64,000 nt of DNA from Euborellia annulipes. Taxonomy: Eukaryota > Arthropoda > Insecta > Dermaptera > Anisolabididae. Positions 10,657 to 21,822 of the stretch are shown here, one piece after another. The translations under genes and the position numbers were made by a program. Each line of letters starts with the position of its first letter. The first letter of the stretch is position 1. The stretch spans positions 1 to 64,000 of the forward strand of contig JAKCPI010005468.1 in assembly GCA_023213315.1 (NCBI GenBank). The letters are read 5' to 3'. The notes under the pieces are model-generated. The model did no database searches. It saw only the letters and a list, made by a program, of their open reading frames with translations, and was not told where the DNA came from.

Positions 10657-10850
10657 CAGGGCCGGATCTAGGGGGGAGGGCAGTGGGTGCATGTGCCCCG
10701 GGCGGCAGATATCAGGGGGCGGCAATTAAAGAAAGATTTACTAAAAAAAAGGTAAAATGATATGAATTTTATATTGAAAATTTTAAGGATGGGGCGGCAA
10801 ATTAAATTTTGCCCCCCCCCCCCCTAAAAAATCTCCTAGTTCCGGCCCTG
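10657..10850. mobile_element. hAT-like MITE, family C
   Basis: The inverted ends CAGGGCCGGATCTAG and CAGGGCCGGAACTAG enclose about 190 bp with G/C-run flanks and an AT-rich centre. The flanking 8-mers GTATATAT and GTTATATA are similar but not identical, and the local TA richness limits the argument. Confidence 0.75.
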
Positions 10851-11060
10851 GTTATATATATACACTAGAAGAAGTGGTACTGCAATATATCAAAGTAATA
10901 AGTTTAGCTTACAAACTGACCGCTATATAATTAAATCAAATGACATATTAGAAATTAAAATAATAACAATATAAGTAATAAAATAATAATAATAATAACA
11001 ATAATACTCAGTATAAAACATTTTTTCTTTTACCACTTCTTCTATATTATAATATATAAT

Positions 11061-11300
11061 GCCCTCGGGGCTTTGTGTAAGGGTTAGCATGCTAATCTCG
11101 TATACCAAAAGTCACGGGTTCGGACCCCAGGCAGTCCGATGATTTTATTTAAGCCATTTGGATACCAAAAGGCTTAAATAAGAATGCCTGGATTCCCAAT
11201 AGTTATATTTAAACATACAAGTATCGTTTAAAGTTTTAAATGGCCTAAGTTGCCCAAAAGACTGTGTGTATGTGTGACAAAAAGTGTGAGTGTTAAAATA
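11061..11300 (+). mobile_element. SINE-1 copy (tRNA-derived)
   Basis: tRNA-like head with a box-A-like TTAGCATGCTAA region and box B CGGGTTCGGACCCC, then GGCAGTCCGATGATTTTA, the inverted pair around AAGCCATTTGG, and a TG-rich tail after AAAAGACTGTG. The best-known copies in the window are this one and those at 21.6 (minus), 39.0, 52.8 and 55.2 (minus) kb. Confidence 0.82.
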
Positions 11301-11306
11301 TATATA

Positions 11307-11345
11307 CAGGGTGTTTCATAAGTCAGTTTACCGAGTAAGTGTATT
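11307..11345 (+). mobile_element. Mariner-type terminal repeat, single end
   Basis: CAGGGTGTTTCATAAGTC directly follows a TA. This is the style of a Tc1/mariner end. No partner end or transposase was found nearby. Confidence 0.4.
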
Positions 11346-11429
11346 TGTTGTTTGTAGATATGAAACAAGAACCAACGGTCAAAAGTTTAAATCTTGTAAA
11401 ATACTTTAATTAATAAAAAAATCATTTTG

Positions 11430-13640
11430 TATTTTTTTCCTAAAATAAGTGTATATCATCAGATTTTTATATTTATAAATAAAGCTGATAATATTGTAAT
11501 AAATACATACATAATTAAAATTAAACGATTGGAAAGAGAGAGAGAGAGAGAGAGAGTGAGATTTAATATGGCAATTTTTAACGACAAATTACAAATTTTG
11601 TTAATGCGATTCGATTATTAATTTAATTTAAATTAAATCTGCAATTTATTAAATCTAATAGATAACTAAATAAGTAGAAATATTTGGATTTGAATTTAAT
11701 TATTAATATGAGGAGGGGATCTGCATTTCATTATCTAAGCGCTTAAAATATTCAAATGTAATTATATTTTATGAATATAGATTCGATATTATCTCACCTC
11801 GGTAATTATCTTCAATTATTGGTTTTTATATATTCTTTGATTAACTAATGCATTTATGAATTTTGATTTTTTTTTTTTGGGCCGGAGATAAATAAAACTG
11901 GAGGCGAACAGAAAAAATTTTTATATATGCAGCTCATCATTATTATCTAATTTTTTTTTTTCAAAGCGAGTCCTTTTATTACAATGGGACATTATTGGCC
12001 TAAGCAGGGCCGTTGCCAAGAAGGGCATGAGGGTCCAAAACGCCTGTCCCGAAATCCGAAATAAATAATAAATAAATAGAAATATAGATACTACTTCTTG
12101 TTAAACTTTAAATGTTGTTAGATATTTATTTACTTCTCAAACTCCGAACAGGGTTTCCCAGTTACAGGGAGAGTAGGCATACATTATATCCGCCGTACAA
12201 AAAGAAAACAAAAACAAAAACCAAAAAATAAATAAATGAAGTGAAAATATTCAATGCAAAATAAATTATACATAAGAAATAAATATCCATCATTAATTTC
12301 TCTATACCGAAAGTCCGCACTTCCTTGTCGCATATTCAGAGATCATTTTAAAGAATATTAGCCAATAATTTATAAACTTCAAATTTATTCATCTGGCAAA
12401 TGGAGGAGGGAGGTTATGGCCTAGATCAACCAACCCCCCACCCCGAAAAAATTTTCCGGCTGTAGCTCTGGGCCTCCTCGAAAAGGCGGCCAAAAAACCT
12501 CAACATTCCTTTTACTTCTTGGATTTCCCCTCAAATCCAGTAAGTAATTAATTTTAATTAATTAAAAGACAATTAAATTTTATAAATGAAATTATTTATT
12601 AAGTTCTAGAAATTCTAAATACGATTTATCAAAAATAAAACCTAGCGTAAAATTACTATGTAAAATCATCCACGCAATTCTCGGATAAACGTATAATTTG
12701 AAATAGAAAATCCAGTCAAGTGGTTTTGGAGTACATGCGCTACGAACAATAGTTCAAATTAAATGCTCACGAAATAATATTCTCTGGATAAACGTATATT
12801 TTGAAATTCAGATTTCGAATTTGCAGATTGTTTTTTAAGATATTATTATTATAAGAAAAATTGAAGGGGGGCCTGGAAAGGCCCATATTTTCTCAATTTT
12901 TCTTGGGGCAAGAAGATTTCTGGGGGGGGGGGGCGGCACCCCCCTAGATACGCTCATGTTTCTAAGCTTTTACTTGACCCTTCAAATTCTTCAGTAGTTG
13001 AATACACAACTAATTTCCAATTTTTTCAGGATAAATGGAATTTTCTCAATTTTCCTCACCTCTAACTATTATTATTATTATTTTTCTTCAATTTTCTAAA
13101 ATCTCGGACAGTCCTGGAAGAATGTAAGAGCACCGTCATGATAAATAAGCGGAGAAAAAAAAGAAAATAGAATGCGAAATAATCCCACTGATATTTTCAG
13201 AGAATTTGTAGAAAAAATCAAAGTTTTTTTATAAAAAAAAAAAATTTTTTTGTGAAAATGCTATAACTTTTTTTTTTGGCTGGGTCGAAAAATCTGAAAA
13301 AATTCTCAGACTCGTTTTCAATAGGGTATAAAAAGATAACAAAGTTTCAGCCAAATCAAAAATGGTCGGGTTCAAAAGTGGTCGAGTTGGCGTGGAATGC
13401 CCCATATATATTAGTTAGAGCTCTTGTCAGAAGAAAATTGTTTTAATTTCGCTTTCACTAAAAATATATTTATAAATCCCGATCCGCCTGTGAATCCGCC
13501 AATGCACTGTCTGACTACGCGATCGACTATTTTATCTCCTCGCTATGAATTCTAAGTCTCTAAAAATTAGGGCATACATTTTTTAAACGGATCTAGTAAG
13601 GTTGATTTCTTTTCAAATTGCAAGAAGGGAGGGGAGATAA
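11430..13640. other. AT-rich stretch with scattered repeat ends
   Basis: Contains a GA microsatellite (about 11535-11557) and a possible hAT-like end at 12006 (CAGGGCCGTTGCC). A C/G-run block ending CTAGATACGCTCATG near 12957 looks like another hAT-like end. An AT-rich block at 13210-13400 (GGTCGAAAAATCTG and similar) is of a type that recurs in repeats. No gene seen. Confidence 0.35.
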
Positions 13641-13645
13641 AACTC

Positions 13646-13701
13646 GGCCACCGGACCCTCGACCTGCAGTTTATTTGGTGCAGGTCGAGGGTCCAGTGGC
13701 C
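13646..13701. repeat. 23-bp inverted repeat at a tRNA-like head
   Basis: Arms 13646-13668 and 13679-13701 pair with one mismatch around a 10-base loop (GTTTATTTGG). The core is GGACCCTCGACCTGCA. The right arm continues directly into a tRNA-Arg-like sequence, so the start of that repeat is duplicated in inverted form. Confidence 0.85.
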
Positions 13702-13812
13702 TGATGCAATGGACAGCACGCCTATGCCCCGGAAAGGCTGGAGATCCCGGGTTCGATTCCCGGGGGCCATGGGATGTTTGGCTTCACCAATAAAATAAAC
13801 AACACTCACAGG
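13690..13812 (+). mobile_element. tRNA-Arg-like SINE head, third family
   Basis: GTGGCCTGATGCAATGGACA resembles a tRNA D-arm and box A. CCCGGGTTCGATTCCCGG is a perfect T-arm and box B. The acceptor stem does not close properly and there is no clean anticodon stem, so I call it a tRNA-derived repeat and not a working tRNA gene. An AATAAAATAAAC tail follows. Confidence 0.55.
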
Positions 13813-14089
13813 CTTGTTAAATAAGTTTATAGATGACCATGTTCAATGTTATGGAAAATCCAAGTTTTTTTTTTATTATAGAAAATATTTTCTATTTTCA
13901 TTCAAAAAAAATAGTTCAAATATATTTGTTAAATAAAGAATCAAAATAATCATTTATCAAAGGAGATTTTTCTTAATTCAATGAATAAAAAAGTTTTTTT
14001 TTTTTATACAAATAATAATAAATAAATATTTAGATATTTTTAGTTGAATAGTTTTCCTGTGAAATGTGGCTAGATAATTAATCACCCGT

Positions 14090-15000
14090 GTGTCAGCGGG
14101 AATATTGTTATTTAGGACAAGGTGACCTGGCTTGGGTGAGATCAGGGCCAATGGACCACCGCCATCTGTTCTCTGAGAGAGTCGGAGCACCCAGGGCCAT
14201 AAATCCTGCTCCCTTGACACGGATTCAAAATAATCCCTCTCTCTATGATCAGCGAAGAAGAAGGTGACCGGGGGCATCCCCGGCAGTCGACGGTGTGCTC
14301 TCACTGCACCACGCTGTTATTAATGGTGTGCCGGCGTACTATGAATGAATGGCGGCCGCTCATACGTTCATTATAAATGATCGCCCGGTAATGGAGGACT
14401 AATGATGGCCAAACAATGCCGGGCCCACTCTCGCTTTTCTAATTATGAAAATCATTACATCAGTCGGTTCGGGACTCTCGGCTCGCGCACATCGCATGCC
14501 GGCCTCTCTGTCTTAGTGCTTGTGGTCAGTTAGTGTTTTGTGTTGTGTGATTATTTGTGTAGTGACAAATATAAACAAGTGTAATTTTAAAAAAGCATCT
14601 AGTTCCACCAGTTTCCGTCAGATATCGTACTAATCCCATTTGCTACGACAAACAGCGAAAGCTACAAACAACATATAATGAGTTTTATATTTATTTATTT
14701 TTTTAATTTATTGAATTAAATAATTTTTATATTGTTTTGTGATTGTTATTTCACCCATTTTTATTATATAAAGTATCAAGTTTATTTGGCGAGTGGATTG
14801 GTAGCGCACTCTCTCGGCTATTTGTGGAACTATCAACGACGGCCATGTTGTTTTCCATCCCTTCGAAGGGGGAGTATCAGCTGCTTAAAGGGGTGGCAGT
14901 CGATCGAACGGCATTACCATCCCCTCCTCAAATGCGTATCCGCACAATAGAGAAGCTAGCAGCCAGCTGCTGCCGCCATTTTTATAAGGGATAATTAGCT
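14090..15000. promoter_or_regulatory. GC-rich regulatory-looking island with GCCAT motif cluster
   Basis: Longest repeat-free GC-richer block in the first half of the window. GCCAT/ATGGC cores (YY1/Pho type) occur at 14161, 14196, 14349, 14405, 14841 (CGGCCATGTTG) and 14975 (GCCATTTTT). ATTA/TAAT homeodomain-type sites (TTATTAATGG, TAATTATG) and a CATCTG E-box are interspersed. Two initiator-like contexts, ATCAGTCGG at 14459 and GGTCAGTTAG at 14524, are on the plus strand. It could be a promoter, an enhancer or a Polycomb-response-type element. No coding exon was recognised. Confidence 0.4.
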
Positions 15001-15748
15001 CCGAATTCTCTACACCCGGGTAGCTATATTTTTAAAGTAAAAACTCTCAAAAATGGATTCAACAATGCGTATATAAATCGATTCAATACTTCTTTTTAAT
15101 GGAAGATTAATTAATAAATGAGAAATTGTATACATCACTTTTGGGTCTGTGAAAAAAAAATTAATATTTACTAAATATTATAATAATAAATTAGTATTCA
15201 TAGTAGAATATGAAATTAAACAATAGAGGTAAATTTTTAAAATTTATTTTTTCAGGCCTGAATATTATCAAGCCATAAGATTAAATAAATTTTAATACCC
15301 TATTTAATTCTGTTGTTTAATTTAATTCTTTCTTGAATATTCCAACAACAGAAGTAGAGTACTTAATCAGTTTTTAGAGTATTAACCGAAGAATTTTTTT
15401 TTTTATAGTTATCCAATTTTTTTTAATTATATCTAAATACCCCCTCCCCGTTCGCCTTCACCACAACTGCACATGTGGGGAGTGACAAATCCATGAAAAA
15501 TGATCTCTGAGAGGGGGTGGGAGTTGTGGGATGGACAATTTAGTTGACAAACTCAAATGTCGAGTGTCTACTGCACAAATCTTGTAAATGATTAAGTTAA
15601 AGATATATTTTTTTTTGTATTTTGTCCAATATGACTGACTGAATTTAAGTGGATGAATTATCAATTTCATTATTGTGATCTTTAATAATAAATTAAAAAA
15701 TTAGATTCACACATCCCTGAACTCGCAAATATTCACTGAAATTTGTTC
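15001..15748. other. AT-rich stretch
   Basis: Homopolymer-rich AT DNA. A modest GC-richer patch lies at 15440-15540 (CCCCTCCCC and GAGGGGGTGGG). No gene seen. Confidence 0.4.
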
Positions 15749-15827
15749 ACTTTCTCTTATATACAGTAAATAAGAAATAAAAGTTATAAATACCTTGATA
15801 GGTATATTTATTTCATTAAGAGAAAGT
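15749..15827. mobile_element. Miniature foldback with family-A termini
   Basis: An element of about 79 bp starting ACTTTCTCTTATATAC and ending TTAAGAGAAAGT, with an inner pair ATAAATACC/GGTATATTTAT. It has the same terminal motif as family A but none of the family-A body or the CTGGTGTGAC hairpin. Confidence 0.65.
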
Positions 15828-16089
15828 AAAAATTATTTTTCTTTTATTTCTTAACTCTAGTGAGCGAATGCAAGGCGACATTGAAACAAATATTGATCTG
15901 TTGACATAAATATTAAAGAATGACAGACAGACACCTTGAGGCAAGGTTAAGCATCAACACACTCGACGTGTCATCAAACTCGACGTCTTCTTGTCTACTT
16001 CATACATAAATGGACAAGAGTATAGTACAAATACACAAAACAGTTGGTTTTTAATTAATCATCTCCTCTTCTGTCTGTATTATTGTATG

Positions 16090-16505
16090 CAAGGGCGGAT
16101 ACAAGAAAGGGGGAAAGGGCGGATCACCCCCTCCCGAGATTTGAGAAAAATATTAAATTTTATTTTTAATATAAAATTTTAAAAATTAATACTTAAAGAT
16201 TTGATTTGTATATATATTTTTACAGCCCTTAACAATAAATGTAATATTGCGATATTGTCAAAAATCCGATTTCGAGGTTGACGGGAATACTCGTTTTGAC
16301 GGTCTCTGATTCCAAAATAGTGGGTCCCTCAAAATGATCTGTCTGTGTGTGTGTTCAAATTCATTTCGACACAAAAAATCTGGTAAACAAGTACAGAATG
16401 CAACTTTAAATTATCAAAAGTAAGAAAATAGTGGTGCTGTGCGACGAGTCACACCAGATTTCACCCCCCCCAAAAAAAAAAAAAAAAAAAAACTCTTGAT
16501 TCTTT
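16090..16505 (+). mobile_element. hAT-like MITE, family B copy 2
   Basis: Starts CAAGGGCGGATACAAGA and shares the body AATATTAAATTTTATTTTTA with the 0.45-kb copy. It carries an inserted piece of family-A-like sequence (16255-16350) and the diverged CTGGTAAACAAGTACAG hairpin. The right end has decayed after AAACTCTTGATTC, so the end coordinate is approximate. Confidence 0.65.
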
Positions 16506-16839
16506 GTTTTATAGGCTTGATTTATATCCTAAAAAAAAAAATTGCATTAGTTTTGGAAATCAGTTAAGAACTTAATTAAAAGAATTTCAAGTAAGAGTAC
16601 AATCATATTTACCTTTTTTTTTTTTTTACAAAAATTTGAAGATTTTCTCTCTTCACGTTTTTCACACTTACACTAAACACTAAAAGAGTTATTTTCATTT
16701 ACTACAAAAAAAAATGTATGTAGTAAAGATAAATAACGAGAAAAGTAAAAACAGCAAGGTTTAAATTTGTTATATTAACTTTACCTTGCTTAATATAAAT
16801 TAAAAAAAATATTTTCCGTAAACCGGGAGTCTGAAGAAA

Positions 16840-17240
16840 TGGTATCAGTGAGAGTGAACGTGATTTTTTGGATTACAAGCAAACGAGTGCAGCAGGGGCT
16901 AACCAGAAAGAGATCCTACCTAGCCTAACACAAAATTCGAAGACAATAGAGAGAGTTTTTGTAACCCCGTCTCCACCATCAGATCGGTGGAGCCCTCGGG
17001 TTCCTAGCCTCAAGGATTGCAATTTGAAGCCTCCAGGCTATTCCTGGAGAAACTGCATCCCTCCCTGACTCGCTTTACTCATAGAGCCACCTCAAACCCG
17101 CCCTCAAAGATACAAAAACATATCAGACTCCCGAATGCGTCAACCAAAGACGTCTTTTCGCAAAACACAAGAACACTTGAGAACCTGGGCTTCGATCTTT
17201 CCTTCAGATCTGGCCGCATCTCCTTATGAATTGTTCATGG
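16840..17240. other. GC-richer unique-looking segment
   Basis: A balanced-composition stretch in AT-rich surroundings. Two overlapping open frames of 66 and 70 codons on the plus strand have no recognisable domain. It lies next to a splice-flanked segment on the minus strand (17273-17362), so it might be transcribed. I do not assign a function. Confidence 0.25.
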
Positions 17241-17272
17241 AATAAAATGACGAGAATATTTTCATTTTACTT

Positions 17273-17362
17273 ACCCTTCAGGGGGTTGAAGGTCACCCGA
17301 AGCTCCTTGCCTCCTTCAGCTACTCAGCTCGAATCCGAAATGCACTGAAGAGACACAAAACC
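17273..17362 (-). other. Candidate internal exon (probably non-coding)
   Basis: On the minus strand, a pyrimidine tract plus TTGCAG forms a good 3' splice site. About 90 bp later CTGAAGG is followed by GTAAGTAAAA, a near-perfect 5' splice site. All three frames contain a stop. One frame gives VAEGGKELRVTFNPLK after its stop, so a shorter coding exon using an inner acceptor is possible. A spliced 5' UTR exon is the simpler reading. Confidence 0.3.
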
Positions 17363-17490
17363 TGCAAAAAAAAAACATCTTTAATAATCACTTTTCACTT
17401 TTTTATCAAATGATAAAAAAAAAATGTCCAAAAATAATTTGTATTTTATCAAAAAGTATCATATTAAAGAAATATTTGCTAAGCTTAACT

Positions 17491-17987
17491 CAAAAATCTG
17501 GTGTGACTGGCGCACAGCACACAACTTTCTCTTACCTTCGGTAATCAAAAGTTGTGTACTGTGCTTGTCACACCAGATTTTTTGTGTCGACATATATTTA
17601 GTTCCCGACAGTACGGAACATTGGAATTCAGATGTAAAATCTATAAGTATGGGAAAATATTTATATTTTGTTACCATGGCAACCATTTCTACTATCTTTC
17701 CTATGAAATACAAGAGTAAAGTGGTCTTCAGAAGATTTCAATCGCAAAATGAGAATATACATTTTAAAGAGCATCTAAAAAATAATTGATTTTTGAATTT
17801 AAAAAAAAATCGTTGGAGCAAATTTTGAGAAAATCAAAAAAAAACTGAAAAAGTACATCAGTAAAGTACTAGTAATCTTTGGCCGATTTTGATTAAAAGC
17901 TTATTTTTCCGGTCCCGGGGGGTGTTTATCTTAAATATAAAATTTCAGCCTCATAGCTCAATTCCTTCATGCTTAAAATTGAACACA

Positions 17988-18059
<72 letters not shown>

Positions 18060-18203
18060 GACCATGTCGCGAAAACCACTTTTTTGGATTCAGGGGACCT
18101 CAAAACGTGAAGATCCATCAAAATCTCGACATCGAATTTTTGACATGAATCCAATACTTTCTCTCTATATATATATTACATATATACATAGGTAAGAGAA
18201 AGT
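17491..18203 (-). mobile_element. Family A element, full length, long CA tract
   Basis: Complete reverse-strand copy. The CA microsatellite (about 17987-18054) is one of the longest in the window. The flanks TTAACT and TTGACT are similar and might be an imperfect 6-bp target duplication. Confidence 0.85.
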
Positions 18204-18519
18204 AAAAATTGACTTTCACTACTATGATTCTCAGCAGGAGATATTTTTTAGTAAAAGAATTAAAAAAACATTAAAATCTTTGTGTTATAGGGGATGGGGA
18301 ATTAACCCTCCTGGTTAATGCCTCCATACGTCTACCCCTTTAAGAAAATGCGAGCCTTCACCGCGAAATTACTCTCAAAATAATTTGAATAAATTAATAA
18401 ATCATTATTTTAATTTTTATTTATTTTGAAACTATTTTATTTTAATTTTCAACCTTTAATTCACCCCTGTGTAAAAATATAATAAGAAAATTATAAAATT
18501 ATAAATGATTGCCAAAAAT

Positions 18520-18900
18520 ATAGGCCGAATCAAATGAATATAATGACTTAAGGAATTAAGAAATAAAAAAGTGAATAATTTTTTTTTCAATGACACGTAC
18601 ACTCCCCCTCCCCCTTTCTTCAGCTTATATTCTCCCTCTATCCTTGGTAAAATATTTAATTTAATATTCAAAAGAATCGTTTTTCGCAAATTATTTGTTT
18701 TTATCATTTTTTTTTTCAACGATAAAATGCATGTTAATTACCTTTAATAAGACAGTCGAGAGGGTGGGTCGGTTGACGGTGTGGTCAGGGTGAGTTATCA
18801 CTTTAAACACAATTTAACAAGAACAGCTTCGACGCCTGCAGTGCAGGCCACGCGCTCGACTGAACCAGAGAGAGACTTGTCTCTCTCTTTGTGTAGGAAT
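18520..18900 (-). promoter_or_regulatory. Promoter-like segment, paralogue 1
   Basis: Homologous on the minus strand to 54070-54590. Shared blocks in minus-strand order are an initiator-like TCAGTCGAG, CAGGCG 24 bases downstream of its A, a stretch translating as VITHPDHTVNRPTLSTVLLK, and a 5' splice-like GGTAATTA at about 18738-18745. After that come AT-rich sequence with TAAATATTTTACC and CCCC-rich runs. This is either a duplicated promoter plus first exon or an old repeat. Confidence 0.35.
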
Positions 18901-19260
18901 AAATAGATGAAAATAACAATTCCCTTTTTATTAAAAAGTAAAAAAATTCCTTTTGCTCTAATCTAACTATATTTAGAGATGGAAAAAAACAAACAAAAAA
19001 ACATCAACAAGCGATTTGGAATATTCATAGGTCTTTCTTTAATAACCAACCCTCCATCACACCTAATCAACCCTTAATATAATAAAATAATAATCAAGAA
19101 TATTTTTTGAATGTTTTCTATTTATTTGGCTTATTTTAGTTAAAATAAATTAAAAAAAGATTTTTTCATTTTTTCAACCCCTAATCCAATCTTATTAAAT
19201 AAAATATATGTCGATAGGCCTATATATACTGTATATTTATAAATATTGTCTGTTGGGGTG

Positions 19261-19531
19261 CAAGGGCGGATCCAGAGGTGTTTCTCGGGGGGGGGGGGGG
19301 TAATCTGGTGTGATCGTCGTACAGCACACTATTTTTACTTAATTTCGGTAATTTAAAGGCGCATTCTGTACTTCTTTGCCAGAATATAAATACAAATCAA
19401 ATTTTTAAGTATTAATTTTTAAAATTTTACATTAAAAATAAATTTTTTTTCGAAAAGAAAGTATTTTTTTCAAATCTCGGGGGGGGGGGGGTAATTACCC
19501 CCTTTATCCCTCCCCCTTGTATCCGCCCTTG
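19261..19531. mobile_element. hAT-like MITE, family B copy 3
   Basis: Ends CAAGGGCGGATCCAGAGG and (reverse complement) CAAGGGCGGATACAAGGGG. The 8-bp flanks TTGGGGTG (19253-19260) and TCGGGGTG (19532-19539) differ by one base. The interior contains a CTGGTGTGATC-type hairpin arm and the same AT body as the other family-B copies. Confidence 0.85.
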
Positions 19532-19665
19532 TCGGGGTGTGTGTATTGTGAGAAATTTTAAAAAATTAAGAATTGAAAACTAGTATTTATTTTCGAATTG
19601 ACGAATTGATGAAGCCCAAAAATAAACGTAGGCCTACTTTCAAATTTTTTTAATAAAAAATCAAA

Positions 19666-19765
19666 GGAGTGCTGGCCTTTTATTCCAAGGGTCGCGGGTT
19701 CGGATCCCAGGCAATTTGAGGATTTTATTTAAATGGCTTAAATAAGAATGCCTGGACCCCAAATA
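19666..19765 (+). mobile_element. SINE-1/SINE-2 type copy, short
   Basis: Box B GCGGGTTCGGATCCC followed by the SINE-1 body (TTATTTAAATGGCTTAAATA, GCCTGGACCCC). A SINE-2-like tail (GGTCTAAATGGCCTAAATTA) lies separately at about 19911-19930. Confidence 0.6.
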
Positions 19766-19930
19766 AATATATTCCATAAAATAAAATATTTCGTTTATTG
19801 ATTAACTCAGACAGTTGTATTAGAGATCAAGAGGCACGCTTCCCGTTCCAAGCGATGAAAATTTTTCTAAATTATAATGAATACTAATTAAATTGAAAAA
19901 ATGGGAACAAGGTCTAAATGGCCTAAATTA

Positions 19931-21180
19931 GTGCTTACTAAACTTTTTTAAGCTGCGGACCCCTTGGAATCCTAGTCAATATCATTCAGATTGGATAAAA
20001 AACTATAAATTTTGAATTTTGTATATTCACACACTTACTAGTCAATGCATGCATATACTAATGTTAACAGTAAAAGCGTGAAAAAAAATCAAATAGGCCC
20101 CTAACATAATTTCAATTTTTTTATTTTAAACACCAACGCAACGACAAAATTTAAAATGCTTGAAAAATAATTAAAGCGTTAAATCAATAGTCTTATCGTC
20201 GCATAAGAACCAAGTTGTTCTAACTCTGTTATTTTTTTATTTTATATTGTTATAACTCCAAATTATATATAATTTATTTAGATTTAAACTATTTAGATAA
20301 AAAACTTTGAAACACATAACCGAGTGTATTTTCCTTTATATACCTTTTATATATAATTTCTTATTTATTAGTTATTTATTTATTTAATCAAAAGGAGGTA
20401 AAGCTTTACACTAGCAACTTTTGTCACCAATATGTAATTTCAAGGTGAAAATCAATATAAAAAAATAAAAATTTTTAGCATCATTTTGAACATAATGTTC
20501 TACGTGTATAATATCAAATAATTTCAATTTCTGTATGAACTACAATTAAAATTTTAATTATAATTTTATTCCATTTTCAAACCAACCTTACCAAAAAGAG
20601 AACCAAGTGTCTCTTCTTGGTATCTAGTTAAATTTTATTATGATATTAATATAAAGATTATTAAAATTATTTCATTTGATTGCAATATAAAATGCTTTAA
20701 TAATTATAAGTTTACATTTAACAAAACATATGGCATAAAACGTGTTTGTATTTAATAAAGAAAGATTTTTATATAAACGTGATAAATGCTCCAAAGCAGG
20801 TAAATAAATAAATACATGTGTTTACATTTAATAAAATACTCAAACGATGACACATGATTTGAATGATAAACATTTGAAAGGTTTTATTTTACGTGAATTG
20901 CACGTAAAAGCAACGATGATAATTTAATAAAAGGTGGGTTCATTGGTTAGACGTTTATAGAGAAAAAACGAAGTTTTTTTTTAGATTATTAATATTTTAA
21001 ATCAATTTATTCGACAAAAATTCTCCCACTATTAAATACTACTAAATGTAGTACTAGAGTGAATTCGGAAAATTCGGAAATAAAATTTAAAGATTCATTT
21101 TCAAATTCTATGCGTGTCCAGAAGCAATTTTAAAATTTTTTGTCTTTTTTCTTCTTATACTAGAAGTTTTTTTTGCACTG
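19931..21180. other. AT-rich stretch
   Basis: Homopolymer-rich AT DNA with no gene or element that I recognise. Confidence 0.4.
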
Positions 21181-21182
21181 TA

Positions 21183-21380
21183 GTGTAATCCAGATCAGCA
21201 GTCAAATAAGGGCAGAGGTGGTGGAGGATAACTCTCCGGGGCTCGGGCCCTTTAAACTTATCCAAAAATTTTTAATGAAAAAAAATTAATAAATTTTTAA
21301 AGATAGTATTTAGAAATATTTATTTTTATTAAATTCTGAAGCCCCGGGGCCCGGTAAGGCTCTCGGCGGCCCAATACTTC
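21183..21380. repeat. Decayed hAT-like element
   Basis: GC-rich blocks around GGGGCTCGGGCCC (21239) and GCCCCGGGGCCCGG (21341) flank an AT-rich centre, the layout of the hAT-like MITEs here. The ends are too decayed to define. Confidence 0.35.
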
Positions 21381-21570
21381 ACCAATATAATGAGAGATTA
21401 TTAATTCAATTTTCCCATTATTTTAGTCATAATATAATTGCAAATATATAATACCAACGACCTTTGAATACATCCAATGAAAGGCAATGCAGCCTGAACT
21501 GATTTTTTTTTCTTTCTTGCTTGACCTTTATCTGCCCTTACTAAGATGCTTTGAATTTTGTATTTTTTTT

Positions 21571-21822
21571 TTAACACTCACACTTTCTTTCACACTCACA
21601 CTCACACACACATTCACACAGTCTTTTCGGCAACTCAGGCCATATATGACTTTTACGATATCCGTTATTGATTTATATACATATATGGGGTCCAGGCATT
21701 CTTATTTAAGCCATTTGGAATCCAATTGGCTTAAATAAAATCATCGGACTGCCTGGGGTCCGAACCCGCGACGTTTGGTATACGAGGTTAGCACGCTAAC
21801 TTCTACACCAAGCCCCTAGGGC
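21571..21822 (-). mobile_element. SINE-1 copy (tRNA-derived)
   Basis: Minus-strand copy. The CA-rich tail is at the left (AACACTCACACTTTC), then AAAAGACTGTG in reverse, then CATCGGACTGCC, box B GTCCGAACCCGCG and the tRNA-like head ending near AAGCCCCTAGGGC. Confidence 0.82.

Noticed and set aside
11061..11135. tRNA gene
   Set aside because: Has A- and B-box-like parts but no closing acceptor or anticodon stems, and it continues into a repeated SINE body found at five other places.
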